The notes under the pieces were generated by a model. The model saw nothing but the letters and a program-made list of their open reading frames with translations. It was not told where the DNA came from and ran no database searches. A DNA stretch of 64,000 bases from Motiliproteus coralliicola. GTDB taxonomy: Bacteria; Pseudomonadota; Gammaproteobacteria; Pseudomonadales; Balneatricaceae. Where the stretch lies: the NCBI RefSeq assembly GCF_003345655.1, contig NZ_QQOH01000001.1, positions 744,001 through 808,000 of the forward strand. Reading direction: 5' to 3'. The number at the start of each line of letters is the position of its first letter. Position 1 is the first letter of the stretch. Position numbers and translations under genes: made by a program. This document shows positions 9,603 to 17,205 of the stretch, piece by piece.

Positions 9603-9748
9603 CCCGGCACTCCACCAACTGGCCATGTTTAGCTAGACAAAAACGTTATAGTTAAGCCTACGGAATCAGTCAATGTTTAATTAAGCAAGGTATTGGGTTT
9701 GCCTGAATTTACGTCAGCATACGCAGATCATCCCATTTCATGCCCGGT

Positions 9749-10714
9749 TTATTTTTTGAGATCGGTGATCAGCTCGAGGTTTTCTTGTTCCATTGAGGTC
9801 AAGCGAGCGGAGGCTTCCTGTGGACCGGCATAGAAAACACTCATCCCTTGGCGATGAAGTGCCTTGGTGTAGTCCGGGGATAGCACCGCCTGATTCAAAG
9901 CCTCGACCAGTTGATTAACAATTGGGGCTGCCGTGCGCCCCGGCGCTAACACCACGATCGGTGAGCTCAGATCGGCAAATTCCAGTCCGGTTTCTTGCAA
10001 CGAAGGTACCGCGGTCTGCACCCGATCGCGCCCGGTTGCCAACAACGCCACTGGTTTTATCAGGCTCTCAAACTTAAAGGCCTGCTGAATTCCAATCACC
10101 GCAAAGCCCACCTGTTCACTAATCAGTGCAGAGCGAGCAGGAGCGCCGCCGCTAAAGGGAACATCACGCGCTTGTAAATCGTTCTTATACAGAAATGCCC
10201 GGCCTGCCGTGTGATGCACGCCTCCCCGCCCCGGGTGGGACCAGCGCAGCTTGCCCGGATTTTGCTTAAGCATGGCAACCAGTGATCCAACATCGTTGAT
10301 TGCGCTGTCAGCCGGCACCATCAATGCCGGAGTCAGGCGGCCAACCTGCCCCAACAGTTGGAAGTCACTCAGGTTAACCGGCAGTGGTTTGAGCATGGAT
10401 GAGAGCAGCAACGAGCCAGCAGAGGCCACTAGGAGAGTATGCCCATCGGCAGGCGACTTGGCCGCGGCAACAGCACCGACGATGCCGCTTCCCCCTGGTC
10501 GGTTGACCACCACGACAGGCACATTGAGAACCTTTCGAAGTTCCACGGCCAGTGCCCTGGCATACAGATCGGTGCCACCACCGGTTTTATACGGAACGAT
10601 CAGATTGATGGGACGCTGCGGAAAGGCGCTCGCCTGGGATATTGGCCCCAAGGAAATAGACAAGCAAAGAACCAACAGTAGGTGGAGTATCGACTTAGGA
10701 ATTAACGTTCGCAT
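9749..10714 (-). CDS. TTT substrate-binding protein (TctC/Bug family), orphan
   Basis: Periplasmic binding protein for carboxylates. Residues 1-30 form a signal peptide (hydrophobic LLLVLCLSISL, cleavage near SQASA). The mature part starts with the family hallmark FPQRPINLIVPYKTGGGTD and has NRPGGSGIVGAVAAA further on. The start at 10714 (321 residues) is the ATG preceded by an AGGCGG site. No TctA or TctB gene adjoins it, so it must borrow the TctBA pair at 19-21 kb or work alone. It follows the exported lyase gene by 84 bp with an intervening hairpin, which suggests it collects the lyase product or substrate. It is clearly related to the TctC at 18.1 kb. Confidence 0.92.
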   Translation of the reverse strand: MRTLIPKSILHLLLVLCLSISLGPISQASAFPQRPINLIVPYKTGGGTDLYARALAVELRKVLNVPVVVVNRPGGSGIVGAVAAAKSPADGHTLLVASAGSLLLSSMLKPLPVNLSDFQLLGQVGRLTPALMVPADSAINDVGSLVAMLKQNPGKLRWSHPGRGGVHHTAGRAFLYKNDLQARDVPFSGGAPARSALISEQVGFAVIGIQQAFKFESLIKPVALLATGRDRVQTAVPSLQETGLEFADLSSPIVVLAPGRTAAPIVNQLVEALNQAVLSPDYTKALHRQGMSVFYAGPQEASARLTSMEQENLELITDLKK

Positions 10715-10761
10715 CAAACCGCCTGTTTTTGTTGTTATTTCCAAGTACAAACATAGGCAAA

Positions 10762-10784
10762 AGCACAGACAAGGGGTCTGTGCT
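10762..10784 (-). terminator. Intercistronic hairpin, attenuator or mRNA-end stabiliser
   Basis: AGCACAGAC and GTCTGTGCT form a perfect nine-base-pair stem with a five-base loop. On the minus strand the stem is followed by TTTTG. It sits between the lyase stop and the binding-protein start, so it could terminate part of the transcripts or protect processed ends. Binding-protein operons often use such structures to set expression ratios. Confidence 0.6.
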
Positions 10785-10798
10785 CACCTAGTAACCTT

Positions 10799-12223
10799 TT
10801 AGTTCACGCCACGTACCTTTTTCACCGACCGTTCAACGATATGTTGTGCCGAGCCGACGTAGTTCTCCGGTTGCAACAGACTTTCGATCGATGCCTGATC
10901 CAAGTGCTGCTTAATCGCAGGCGTCTTGTCGATAACCATCGCTAAGGTATCGCCAGGTGCGGATCCTTTGATCGCCTTTTTGACGATCTTATACGCTTCA
11001 CCTCTACCGATCTTAGCCGCCAGCGCATTCATGACGGCTTCCGACATCGCAAACCGATTGGCCGTATCGAAATTACGCTTCATGTTATCCGGCTTCACGA
11101 TCAGTTTGTCGAATAAACGTTGAGCGCGTTCGATCGAGGCTGATGTAACCATAAAGGACTCGGGGATGACCGACCACTCGAGGATCCAGGGTGAACCCTG
11201 GCGGGTATCGCTATGGCTCATCATGTCCAGCGCCGCCGAGTTGTACATTTTGCCCATTCGAGAGAATCCGCCCATGAATTCCGAAGCCCGCGGATTGCGT
11301 TTCTGGGGCATGGTGCTGCTTGCGCCGCCCTCACCTTCCTTCAACTCGTCGATCTGGGTTCGGCTAAGGTTATTGACGTCGATCGCTACCCGTCCCAGGG
11401 TGGCATCGATCAATGCCAGCGTTTGAACCATCTCGGCAAATACATCTCGGCTCGGGTTCCAGGGTGCTATCGGCAATTGCAGCCCCAGGCGGTCTGCGAC
11501 GGATTCCTGAAGCTGGATACCCTTGTCACCATAAGGAGCCAGAGTGCCCACGGTGCTACCGATCTGCGCCTGTAACCTTGAGCTTGCTTCGTCAAGCCGT
11601 TCGAGGTGGCGATACAGCTCCATCATGTAGGTGCTCAGGTGAAGACCAAAGGTAGTGGGCACCGCATCCTGTCCATTGGAGCGTGCCAGCATGACGGTTG
11701 CCTTATGCTGATCGGCTTTATCAGCTAGCTGTTGCATCAAACTGATCAATTCCTGACGAATCAGTGCTGTTCCCTCCTTGATTTGCAACACCGTCGCAGT
11801 ATCCATGATGTCCTGGGTGGTGCTACCAAAATGCAGGTATTCGGATACGGCTTTGCCGCCTTTTTTACGCAACTGTCCCAGCAGCGGGTTAACGCCCCGG
11901 CCCACTTTATTGGTTTTGGCTCTGAGTTTGTCGAAGTCGATATTCTCTAACTTCGCTACTTCAGCAATGGCTTGAGCGGAACTGGCGGGGATCATGCCCA
12001 GTTCGGCCTGAGACTTAGCCAGAGCAACTTCAACGTCTAACCACTTCTGCACCATTGCCCGATCGGAGAACACCGTCCGCATTGCGGGTGTGCCAAACAG
12101 ATCACGGTAGACGGATGATTCAAACACGCTGACGGCCTCTGTCTGTGTTGCCCAGGCCGGACTCGAAACTCCGGCCGAAATGCTTAATGAACAAGCGGTT
12201 ACCATCATGATTTTTTTGATCAT
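10799..12223 (-). CDS. Exported fumarase/PcaB-superfamily lyase
   Basis: Class II fumarase/adenylosuccinate lyase superfamily enzyme of 474 residues, closest in look to 3-carboxymuconate cycloisomerase (PcaB-type). The superfamily signature SSTMPQKRNP is at about 302-311, and SEYLHFGSTTQDIMDT (127-142) is the first conserved block. The loop usually reading RTHGQ is RSNGQ here, so the adenylosuccinate-lyase-type histidine is replaced by Asn183. Unusually, residues 1-25 form a signal peptide (KK, a hydrophobic stretch, then SPAWA before TQ), implying a periplasmic enzyme; members are normally cytoplasmic. It precedes the TTT binding protein on one transcript. It probably performs elimination or cycloisomerisation on a polycarboxylate before uptake. 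Confidence 0.88.
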   Translation of the reverse strand: MIKKIMMVTACSLSISAGVSSPAWATQTEAVSVFESSVYRDLFGTPAMRTVFSDRAMVQKWLDVEVALAKSQAELGMIPASSAQAIAEVAKLENIDFDKLRAKTNKVGRGVNPLLGQLRKKGGKAVSEYLHFGSTTQDIMDTATVLQIKEGTALIRQELISLMQQLADKADQHKATVMLARSNGQDAVPTTFGLHLSTYMMELYRHLERLDEASSRLQAQIGSTVGTLAPYGDKGIQLQESVADRLGLQLPIAPWNPSRDVFAEMVQTLALIDATLGRVAIDVNNLSRTQIDELKEGEGGASSTMPQKRNPRASEFMGGFSRMGKMYNSAALDMMSHSDTRQGSPWILEWSVIPESFMVTSASIERAQRLFDKLIVKPDNMKRNFDTANRFAMSEAVMNALAAKIGRGEAYKIVKKAIKGSAPGDTLAMVIDKTPAIKQHLDQASIESLLQPENYVGSAQHIVERSVKKVRGVN

Positions 12224-12338
12224 TGTTATTCCTCGACAGATTCATCCCGCGCGACGTTCTCTACCCTTGAATGAGCTCAGGATATGGAGTTTTTGGCAGG
12301 AGTTTTGGATATCAAAAAAGCGATTAGTGAGAACTGGA

Positions 12339-12599
12339 TCAAGAATTGGTTAACCGGCTCAGGGTTCTTTGCTCGCTTAACACGCCGGTCAGCATCATGG
12401 CCAACCCCAATCCGCTTAAAAACCAATGGATTCGCGTAAATGGTTCGGAGTTATTGGCCAGGAAAAACAGCAGGTCGAGAATGACAACTACCAGCCCGAT
12501 ACAAACTAACTGGCTGCCGGTCACAGAGGCTTGTTGGCGCTGACGGCTAACAACCATAGATGCTGATAGGACAAGCTTTGGTAAACCCAAGGTAACCAT
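12339..12599 (-). CDS. Small two-helix inner-membrane protein
   Basis: An 86-residue protein of unknown function with two or three predicted membrane segments: a weak one near the N-terminus, QLVCIGLVVVILDLLFFLA, and WFLSGLGLAMMLTGVL. AGGAG at 12606-12610 lies six bases before the ATG at 12599, which supports real translation. It is the first gene of the leftward unit that continues into the exported lyase 115 bp later, and it is divergent from the LysR gene at 12757. I do not recognise a family. Its place suggests an accessory of the transport system, but this is inference. Confidence 0.6.
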   Translation of the reverse strand: MVTLGLPKLVLSASMVVSRQRQQASVTGSQLVCIGLVVVILDLLFFLANNSEPFTRIHWFLSGLGLAMMLTGVLSEQRTLSRLTNS

Positions 12600-12756
12600 G
12601 ATCAACTCCTGCTATTAGGATCTGTTTGTTGTTGTATTGATCCAGCCTCATCGTCGTGAAGCGGTTGCCATTGAAGCTATCAAAGCCCAATAAATAAAAA
12701 TAATGAAATGAAAGCAGCTATAGTTAACAAATACTGATTATAAGGCTTGCTGTTTA
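12600..12756. promoter_or_regulatory. Divergent promoter with candidate LysR sites
   Basis: This gap separates the LysR gene from the membrane protein-lyase-binding protein unit. It holds CAGCTATAGTTAA at 12715-12727, matched by CAGCTATAGCTAA at 17003-17015, and AAATACT at 12729-12735, the half-site of the dyad found at 17.99 kb. Such placement close to a LysR start is typical of an autoregulatory site. Confidence 0.45.
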
Positions 12757-13686
12757 ATGAATATCAAAGGGTTAAGAGCTTTCTATTTGGTCGTAACTAA
12801 GGGGTCACTGGCCTCCGCAGGTGAGGCGCTTTGTCTTAGCCAACCCGCTGTCAGCCGACTCATTTCCGTTTTGGAAGCTGAATTGAAACTCAATCTGTTC
12901 CATCGAAGCCGCCGTAGTCTGCAGTTAACCCACGAGGGAAAGCTGTTCTTTCAAGAAGCGCAGCGGATTCTGGAGGGGTTCGATGAGATCCCGCAGATCG
13001 TCAACGACATCAAGCAGCAGAGTTTCCGTAAGCTTCGCATCGTTGCGATGCCAAGACTTTCGCCGGGGTTGGCGGCACCGGTTATCGCCCGGTACACCAG
13101 CAAATTCCCAAATGTACAGCTGTCGGTTGATACCCTTAGCCGACGGGATATGGAAAAGTGGCTCTCCACCAAGCGCTATGACGTGGCGTTGGTCACACTC
13201 CCCATCAAACACGACGCAATCCGCACGGAGCCGTTGTACAACATCCGCGCGGAGGTGCTACTTCCGAGCGATCACAGGCTCGCACAGAAATCGGAGATCC
13301 GTGCTGAAGACTTGCAAGGGGAACGGATGATCAGTCTTTTCCCTGGACTATTATTGCGCCAACAGCTCGACGATATTTTCCACGCTGCCGGTATCAAGAT
13401 GAGTTACGCCATCGAAGCGGCCGCCTCGCCGGTGGCGTGCCAGCTGGTCAGAAATGGAGCCGGCATCACGGTTATCGATCGGCTCTCGGTGCAGGGCATG
13501 GATATGAACGGCCTATGCTTGAGACCGCTCATTCCCGCACGTTCGATGCCGTTTGGACTGCTTTACCTACAGGGTAACGAGGTAAGTCCGTTGGCACAGG
13601 ACTTTATCAAGGAACTCAAAACCTACCTGTTAGAGCTGCAGGATCAATGGGGGGAAACCTTGGAGCTGTTACCGTCCAGCACATGA
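12757..13686 (+). CDS. LysR-family transcriptional regulator
   Basis: A 309-residue LysR protein. The DNA-binding domain is obvious (VVTKGSLASAGEALCLSQPA, then VSRLISVLEAELKLNLFHR) and is followed by a substrate-binding-like effector domain. It is transcribed away from the lyase/TTT unit, the classic layout for a LysR activator of a divergent operon. Its own 3' end overlaps the converging thioesterase gene by 43 bp. The repeated TATAGYTAA and AAATACT sequences lie directly upstream. I infer that it controls the lyase unit and possibly the hydrolase-aconitase X and Tct-sulfatase operons, which share those elements. Confidence 0.92.
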   Translation: MNIKGLRAFYLVVTKGSLASAGEALCLSQPAVSRLISVLEAELKLNLFHRSRRSLQLTHEGKLFFQEAQRILEGFDEIPQIVNDIKQQSFRKLRIVAMPRLSPGLAAPVIARYTSKFPNVQLSVDTLSRRDMEKWLSTKRYDVALVTLPIKHDAIRTEPLYNIRAEVLLPSDHRLAQKSEIRAEDLQGERMISLFPGLLLRQQLDDIFHAAGIKMSYAIEAAASPVACQLVRNGAGITVIDRLSVQGMDMNGLCLRPLIPARSMPFGLLYLQGNEVSPLAQDFIKELKTYLLELQDQWGETLELLPSST

Positions 13687-14150
13687 GCGGCCATCTCGGC
13701 ACCTATTTTTTTGCGCATCTCCATCAAACGGATAGCTGACTGGTGCAGATGCTTATCCTCTTCCGTTTCCGGCACCCACTCGGGCACTTTGGAGGGGCGC
13801 CCTGCATCATCGACCGCGACCATAATGACAATGCAGTGGGTGGTGAGATGGCGTTCCGGGTGTTTGGGATCGCCTGCCCTGACATCGATACCGATATGCA
13901 TCGATGTGCGCCCGGTAAAAATGACTTTGGCGCTGACTTCAACCAGGTTGCCGACATGAATCGGCTGAACAAAACGGATTCCACCGGCATAGGCGGTAAT
14001 ACAGTACTTTCCGCACCAGCCTGCAGCGCAGCCATAGGCCGCCAGGTCGATCCACTTCATCACCGCACCGCCATGCACCTTACCGCCGAAGTTCTGATCG
14101 GCCGGTTCGGCCAGGAAACGTAAGGTCAGTTGTCGTTGAGATCCAGACAT
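13644..14150 (-). CDS. Acyl-CoA thioesterase, hotdog fold
   Basis: A 168-residue single hotdog-domain thioesterase of the YciA/BACH group. The hallmark NFGGKVHGGAVMKWIDLAAYG (helix region, about 20-40) holds the conserved Asn and Asp, and VQPIHVGNLVEVSAKVIFTGR forms the following strands. It would hydrolyse acyl-CoA to free acid and CoA in the cytoplasm. GGAG five bases before the ATG supports the start. It is the last gene of the leftward hydrolase-aconitase X operon, 51 bp after the small aconitase X subunit, and overlaps the 3' end of the LysR gene. Its presence suggests a CoA thioester occurs in that pathway, or that it recovers CoA from the beta-oxidation genes. Confidence 0.9.
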   Translation of the reverse strand: MSGSQRQLTLRFLAEPADQNFGGKVHGGAVMKWIDLAAYGCAAGWCGKYCITAYAGGIRFVQPIHVGNLVEVSAKVIFTGRTSMHIGIDVRAGDPKHPERHLTTHCIVIMVAVDDAGRPSKVPEWVPETEEDKHLHQSAIRLMEMRKKIGAEMAAHVLDGNSSKVSPH

Positions 14151-14201
14151 CGTTACTCCAACAAGTTGTTAAATCACCTCCCAAAGAGGTTTTCTGATCG
14201 T

Positions 14202-14639
14202 TTAGACACTTTGCTCAATGGTCAGGGTCCGGTTAGTCGGGTCTAAGCGCACCAGGCTCCCTTGAGCCACCTTCTTGGTAATGTCGAACTCGAAGGCTTG
14301 TAATAACGGAATTCCGGCAAAAACCGCAGCTTGAATCATCACTGGCCCAGCATGGTTAAATACCAGTGCCGCCGGAGCTGTTCCGAGACGGACCATCTCA
14401 TTTAACAGCCAGGACGACGCCACGCCCCCCTTGGCGCGATCAACGACCAGAATTTTTCCGGCTACGCTGACACCTGGTTCGGCTATCCCTGGGCGAAGAA
14501 ACTCACCGCTACGGATATCCAGGTCATAACGTGCTGAGAAAGCCGAACTCAGTACCAAGGCCTGGCCTTCTACCACATCACCGAGCCCCGGCTTGGTGCT
14601 GATGAAGGTCTGATTGCGTTGACTACTCTGCTTCTCCAT
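14202..14639 (-). CDS. Aconitase X small (swivel) subunit, DUF126
   Basis: A 145-residue protein matching the aconitase X swivel domain, with GEFLRPGIAEPGVSVAGKIL and DRAKGGVASSWLLNEMVRLG; the latter is the family's conserved SSWLL segment. The start at 14639 overlaps the stop of the large subunit as TAATG, indicating translational coupling. In single-chain bacterial aconitase X the two parts are fused, whereas here they are separate as in archaeal phosphomevalonate dehydratase. The complex would be a cytoplasmic Fe-S dehydratase. The GGAGGG ribosome-binding sequence lies within the large-subunit gene end. Confidence 0.9.
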   Translation of the reverse strand: MEKQSSQRNQTFISTKPGLGDVVEGQALVLSSAFSARYDLDIRSGEFLRPGIAEPGVSVAGKILVVDRAKGGVASSWLLNEMVRLGTAPAALVFNHAGPVMIQAAVFAGIPLLQAFEFDITKKVAQGSLVRLDPTNRTLTIEQSV

Positions 14640-15868
14640 TACAGGACCCTCCCGGCGACTGCAGAATTTACACAGTTCTCCAGATCCGCCGATGCCGCAC
14701 GATAACCGGCGCCATTGAGGATATTGGAGAGTTTCAATGAGGGAGCCAGCGCGACATGCCAGCCATTTTGACGCCGAATCGGCTCCGAGCCGGACTGGAA
14801 ATAATCGATGCCATCCAGCAACTGACAACCCGATTGCCTCAGTCGCTTGTCCACGCCCATCACCCGTGCCGCTTCCAAGGTGCCGTGATCGACAAAGGCC
14901 AACATCGTGACCGATGAGGAGATTGTCTTACCGTGCAGCAGATGCTCCAGATACAACAGCTCTTCCCAGCTCATCTGGGGGGCGCCGATAACGACCAGAT
15001 CCAGCGCTTCATCCCGAATGCTTTCGGTACTCAGTAGTTGTTCGACGGCCGAAGATTCGAGTAACTGGACCGGCAGTGTTTGGTGGTCATGGCGCTCCGC
15101 TTCCGGTGTCACACCCTCGATATGGAACATACCCACCGCGCCATGGCCTGCCATAGAGGCACCCAAATGGCTCAACGCCAGGGCGCCCGGATGTTGACTG
15201 ACGCCGCGGATCAGCGGGATCTGTTCGCCGCTGTCGAGCTGTTGGCCGATTAACGCACCCAGTGCGCCCCACTCGGCCAGACTCTTCGGCGTCCAACGTA
15301 TTTCGAAGACTCGTTGGGGCCGGCGATTGAGCTCCAGATGCAGACCCCAGCGCGGCACAAAGCCGGCAATCGCTGCGGCCAGGCCTGCAGGCCCTGCCTC
15401 AAAATTGGTTCGTGCCCCCAGTGCTGAGTTGGCGTAGATCGCCGAGGGAGTCGAGCCCATTGCGATCGACTCACCGAAACAAGGTGCAGGGACCGAGTGG
15501 TTGTTAACATGGGAGTAATCCATATTGCAGCCCAAGCGTCGAATCGCCGCCATCCGTCGCTGATCGAGGGCCATAAACCACGCCGGCAGTCCCAACTTGA
15601 GCAGCTCCGATGAAGTCTGTCGGCTTTCCAGGAAAAGGCTGGCTCGTGGACGACGTTGTTTCGGTTCGGTTTCGGCCAACTGTTCGAGAAAATTGATCCC
15701 GGCCTCGCCCATCGCATCGGTATCGGCCATCAGGAACGCATAGCGGATCGGAGTCAGCTGGTCGGCCCCCAGGGCTTGTCCGGTTTCAACCAGAAACCGC
15801 ATCGCCCAGGCCCGGCATTCACCCTGCTGACCCTCTAGCATCTGCTGCTGTAGGTCGGTTAATTTCAT
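14639..15868 (-). CDS. Aconitase X large catalytic subunit, DUF521
   Basis: A 409-residue catalytic subunit of an aconitase X-type Fe-S dehydratase. The family core is clear at about 130-170: a Cys followed by FGESIAMGSTPSAIYANS, GARTNFEAGPAGLAAAI and then AGFVPRWGLHLE. Cys130, Cys348 and Cys399 (in ENCV) are candidate cluster ligands, and Cys114 is an extra one. Characterised relatives dehydrate cis-3-hydroxy-L-proline or 5-phosphomevalonate. Neither pathway's partner genes are present: there is no pyrroline-2-carboxylate reductase and no decarboxylase. The C-terminal region appears to lack the usual TNS-type motif. AGGAGAG sits five to eight bases before the ATG. Context with a LigI-like hydrolase and TTT transport suggests a hydroxy polycarboxylate as substrate. 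Confidence 0.88.
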   Translation of the reverse strand: MKLTDLQQQMLEGQQGECRAWAMRFLVETGQALGADQLTPIRYAFLMADTDAMGEAGINFLEQLAETEPKQRRPRASLFLESRQTSSELLKLGLPAWFMALDQRRMAAIRRLGCNMDYSHVNNHSVPAPCFGESIAMGSTPSAIYANSALGARTNFEAGPAGLAAAIAGFVPRWGLHLELNRRPQRVFEIRWTPKSLAEWGALGALIGQQLDSGEQIPLIRGVSQHPGALALSHLGASMAGHGAVGMFHIEGVTPEAERHDHQTLPVQLLESSAVEQLLSTESIRDEALDLVVIGAPQMSWEELLYLEHLLHGKTISSSVTMLAFVDHGTLEAARVMGVDKRLRQSGCQLLDGIDYFQSGSEPIRRQNGWHVALAPSLKLSNILNGAGYRAASADLENCVNSAVAGRVL

Positions 15869-15903
15869 ATATCTCTCCTGCGATCGCTGAGTAAGAAGTC
15901 GGC

Positions 15904-16809
15904 TCAGGCGTTATCGAATCCGTAAAGGCTGCTGGGGTTATCCACCAGAACTTGATGCTGCAGCGTCTTCTCCGGTAGCCAGTCCTGTAGCATGTTGAGT
16001 AACGCCGCTTCAGTCGGCATCGGCACTGGGATCTGGGGATGGGGCCAGTCAGAACCCCACACCAATCGCTGCGGATTGCAGTCCACCAGGGCCTTGGCCA
16101 CGGGCATCACGTCTTGATAGGGCGCTGTCTGCTCGGCTGTTAAGCGGTAGGCGCCAGACAGCTTGGCCCAGCCCTTACCCTCTCCGATCAGTCGCAACAT
16201 CTGCACAAAGCCGGGATCGTTGACCCCTTTGGCAACCGGCATATGCCCCATATGATCAAACACCAGATCGACAGGCAGCTTTTCGAGCGTTGAATAGAGA
16301 TCGGCAAAGTTGGAGACATCGATGAGCAGCTGCAGGTGCCAACCAAATTCAGCAACGCTTTCTGCAATCGTTTGCAGCTGCTCCCGCTGGCCGCCGCCGG
16401 CAAACAACAGATTGATCCGCGCTCCACGGGCACCCTGCCGGTGTAGGGATTCGAGTTGCTCGAAGGATGTGCTGTCATCGACGGTTACCACTGCCCTGAG
16501 CTTATCCGGAGCAGCCCGAACCGCTTGCAGGGTGACGCTGTTATCCGTGCCGTAAACACTGGGTTGCACAATGACACCCCGTGACATGCCCTGACTGGAC
16601 AACATCGCACGGTAATCCTCCAACGAGGCTAATGCAGGGGTATAGCTTCGCGGTTCAACCAGCAAGGATTCGCCGCTACGGGTGTAAACGTGGGCATGGC
16701 AATCACAGGCCCTGTCCGGCACCGACAGATCGGACGCTCGCAAGTCTGGGTTTGGCGCCGCACAGACTGCCACCGAGTGCAGGGGTTGGGATTGGCTGTT
16801 CGATTTCAA
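15904..16809 (-). CDS. LigI-like amidohydrolase (lactone/dicarboxylate hydrolase)
   Basis: TIM-barrel amidohydrolase-2 family protein of 301 residues. HxH at 38-40 (CDCHAH) and Asp254 in WGSDWPHPQ match the 2-pyrone-4,6-dicarboxylate lactonase and sulfomuconolactone hydrolase group. VIVQPSVYGTDN and FDHMGHMP are also group-specific. Members hydrolyse lactones of di- or tricarboxylic acids. The start is a TTG with AGAGG six bases upstream; no ATG occurs before residue 70, so TTG is the best choice. It is first in the operon hydrolase, aconitase X large, aconitase X small, thioesterase. The substrate is inferred only. Confidence 0.88.
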   Translation of the reverse strand: MKSNSQSQPLHSVAVCAAPNPDLRASDLSVPDRACDCHAHVYTRSGESLLVEPRSYTPALASLEDYRAMLSSQGMSRGVIVQPSVYGTDNSVTLQAVRAAPDKLRAVVTVDDSTSFEQLESLHRQGARGARINLLFAGGGQREQLQTIAESVAEFGWHLQLLIDVSNFADLYSTLEKLPVDLVFDHMGHMPVAKGVNDPGFVQMLRLIGEGKGWAKLSGAYRLTAEQTAPYQDVMPVAKALVDCNPQRLVWGSDWPHPQIPVPMPTEAALLNMLQDWLPEKTLQHQVLVDNPSSLYGFDNA

Positions 16810-17205
16810 AGCGCACCTCTATCAATAGGCTCCTCAACAGGCCGAATCTGTCTCGATCCGGACATCGTTGGAGTCACATTAACAAGGCAGCCAAGCAAGC
16901 AGGAAATACTATATAAATAGAGCCTATATATGGTTTTTATATATCGCTTATTGCAAAACTAGTGGGATACGCAGCTTCTACTCTGAATTCTTCATCGATC
17001 AACAGCTATAGCTAAACGTGATAATAGGTATCGCATTATCATATTCACATTAGTCTAAAACACTGTGCTAACGTGTAACGCTTGGTTCCATCTCGCCCCA
17101 TTGCATCCCGTCAGGCAGATCAGATATCAACGAACTGCCGCATCGAAGCAATAACTGACAGTCACTAATTAGATAGCTAGCTCATTGAGTTACAGCTGGA
17201 ACTTA
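16810..17205. promoter_or_regulatory. Divergent regulatory region with repeated operator-like elements
   Basis: This 396-bp gap separates the leftward hydrolase operon from the rightward TauE gene and holds no credible ORF. GAAATACTATATAA at 16903-16916 is repeated exactly, in inverse orientation, at 17994-18007. In each case it reads TTATATAGTATTTC toward the gene it precedes, at 93 and 97 bp from the start codon. CAGCTATAGCTAA at 17003-17015 matches a site ahead of the LysR gene at 12757. The section 16905-16960 is very AT-rich (TATATATGG and TTTTTATATAT runs), as expected of a promoter. Confidence 0.6.
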
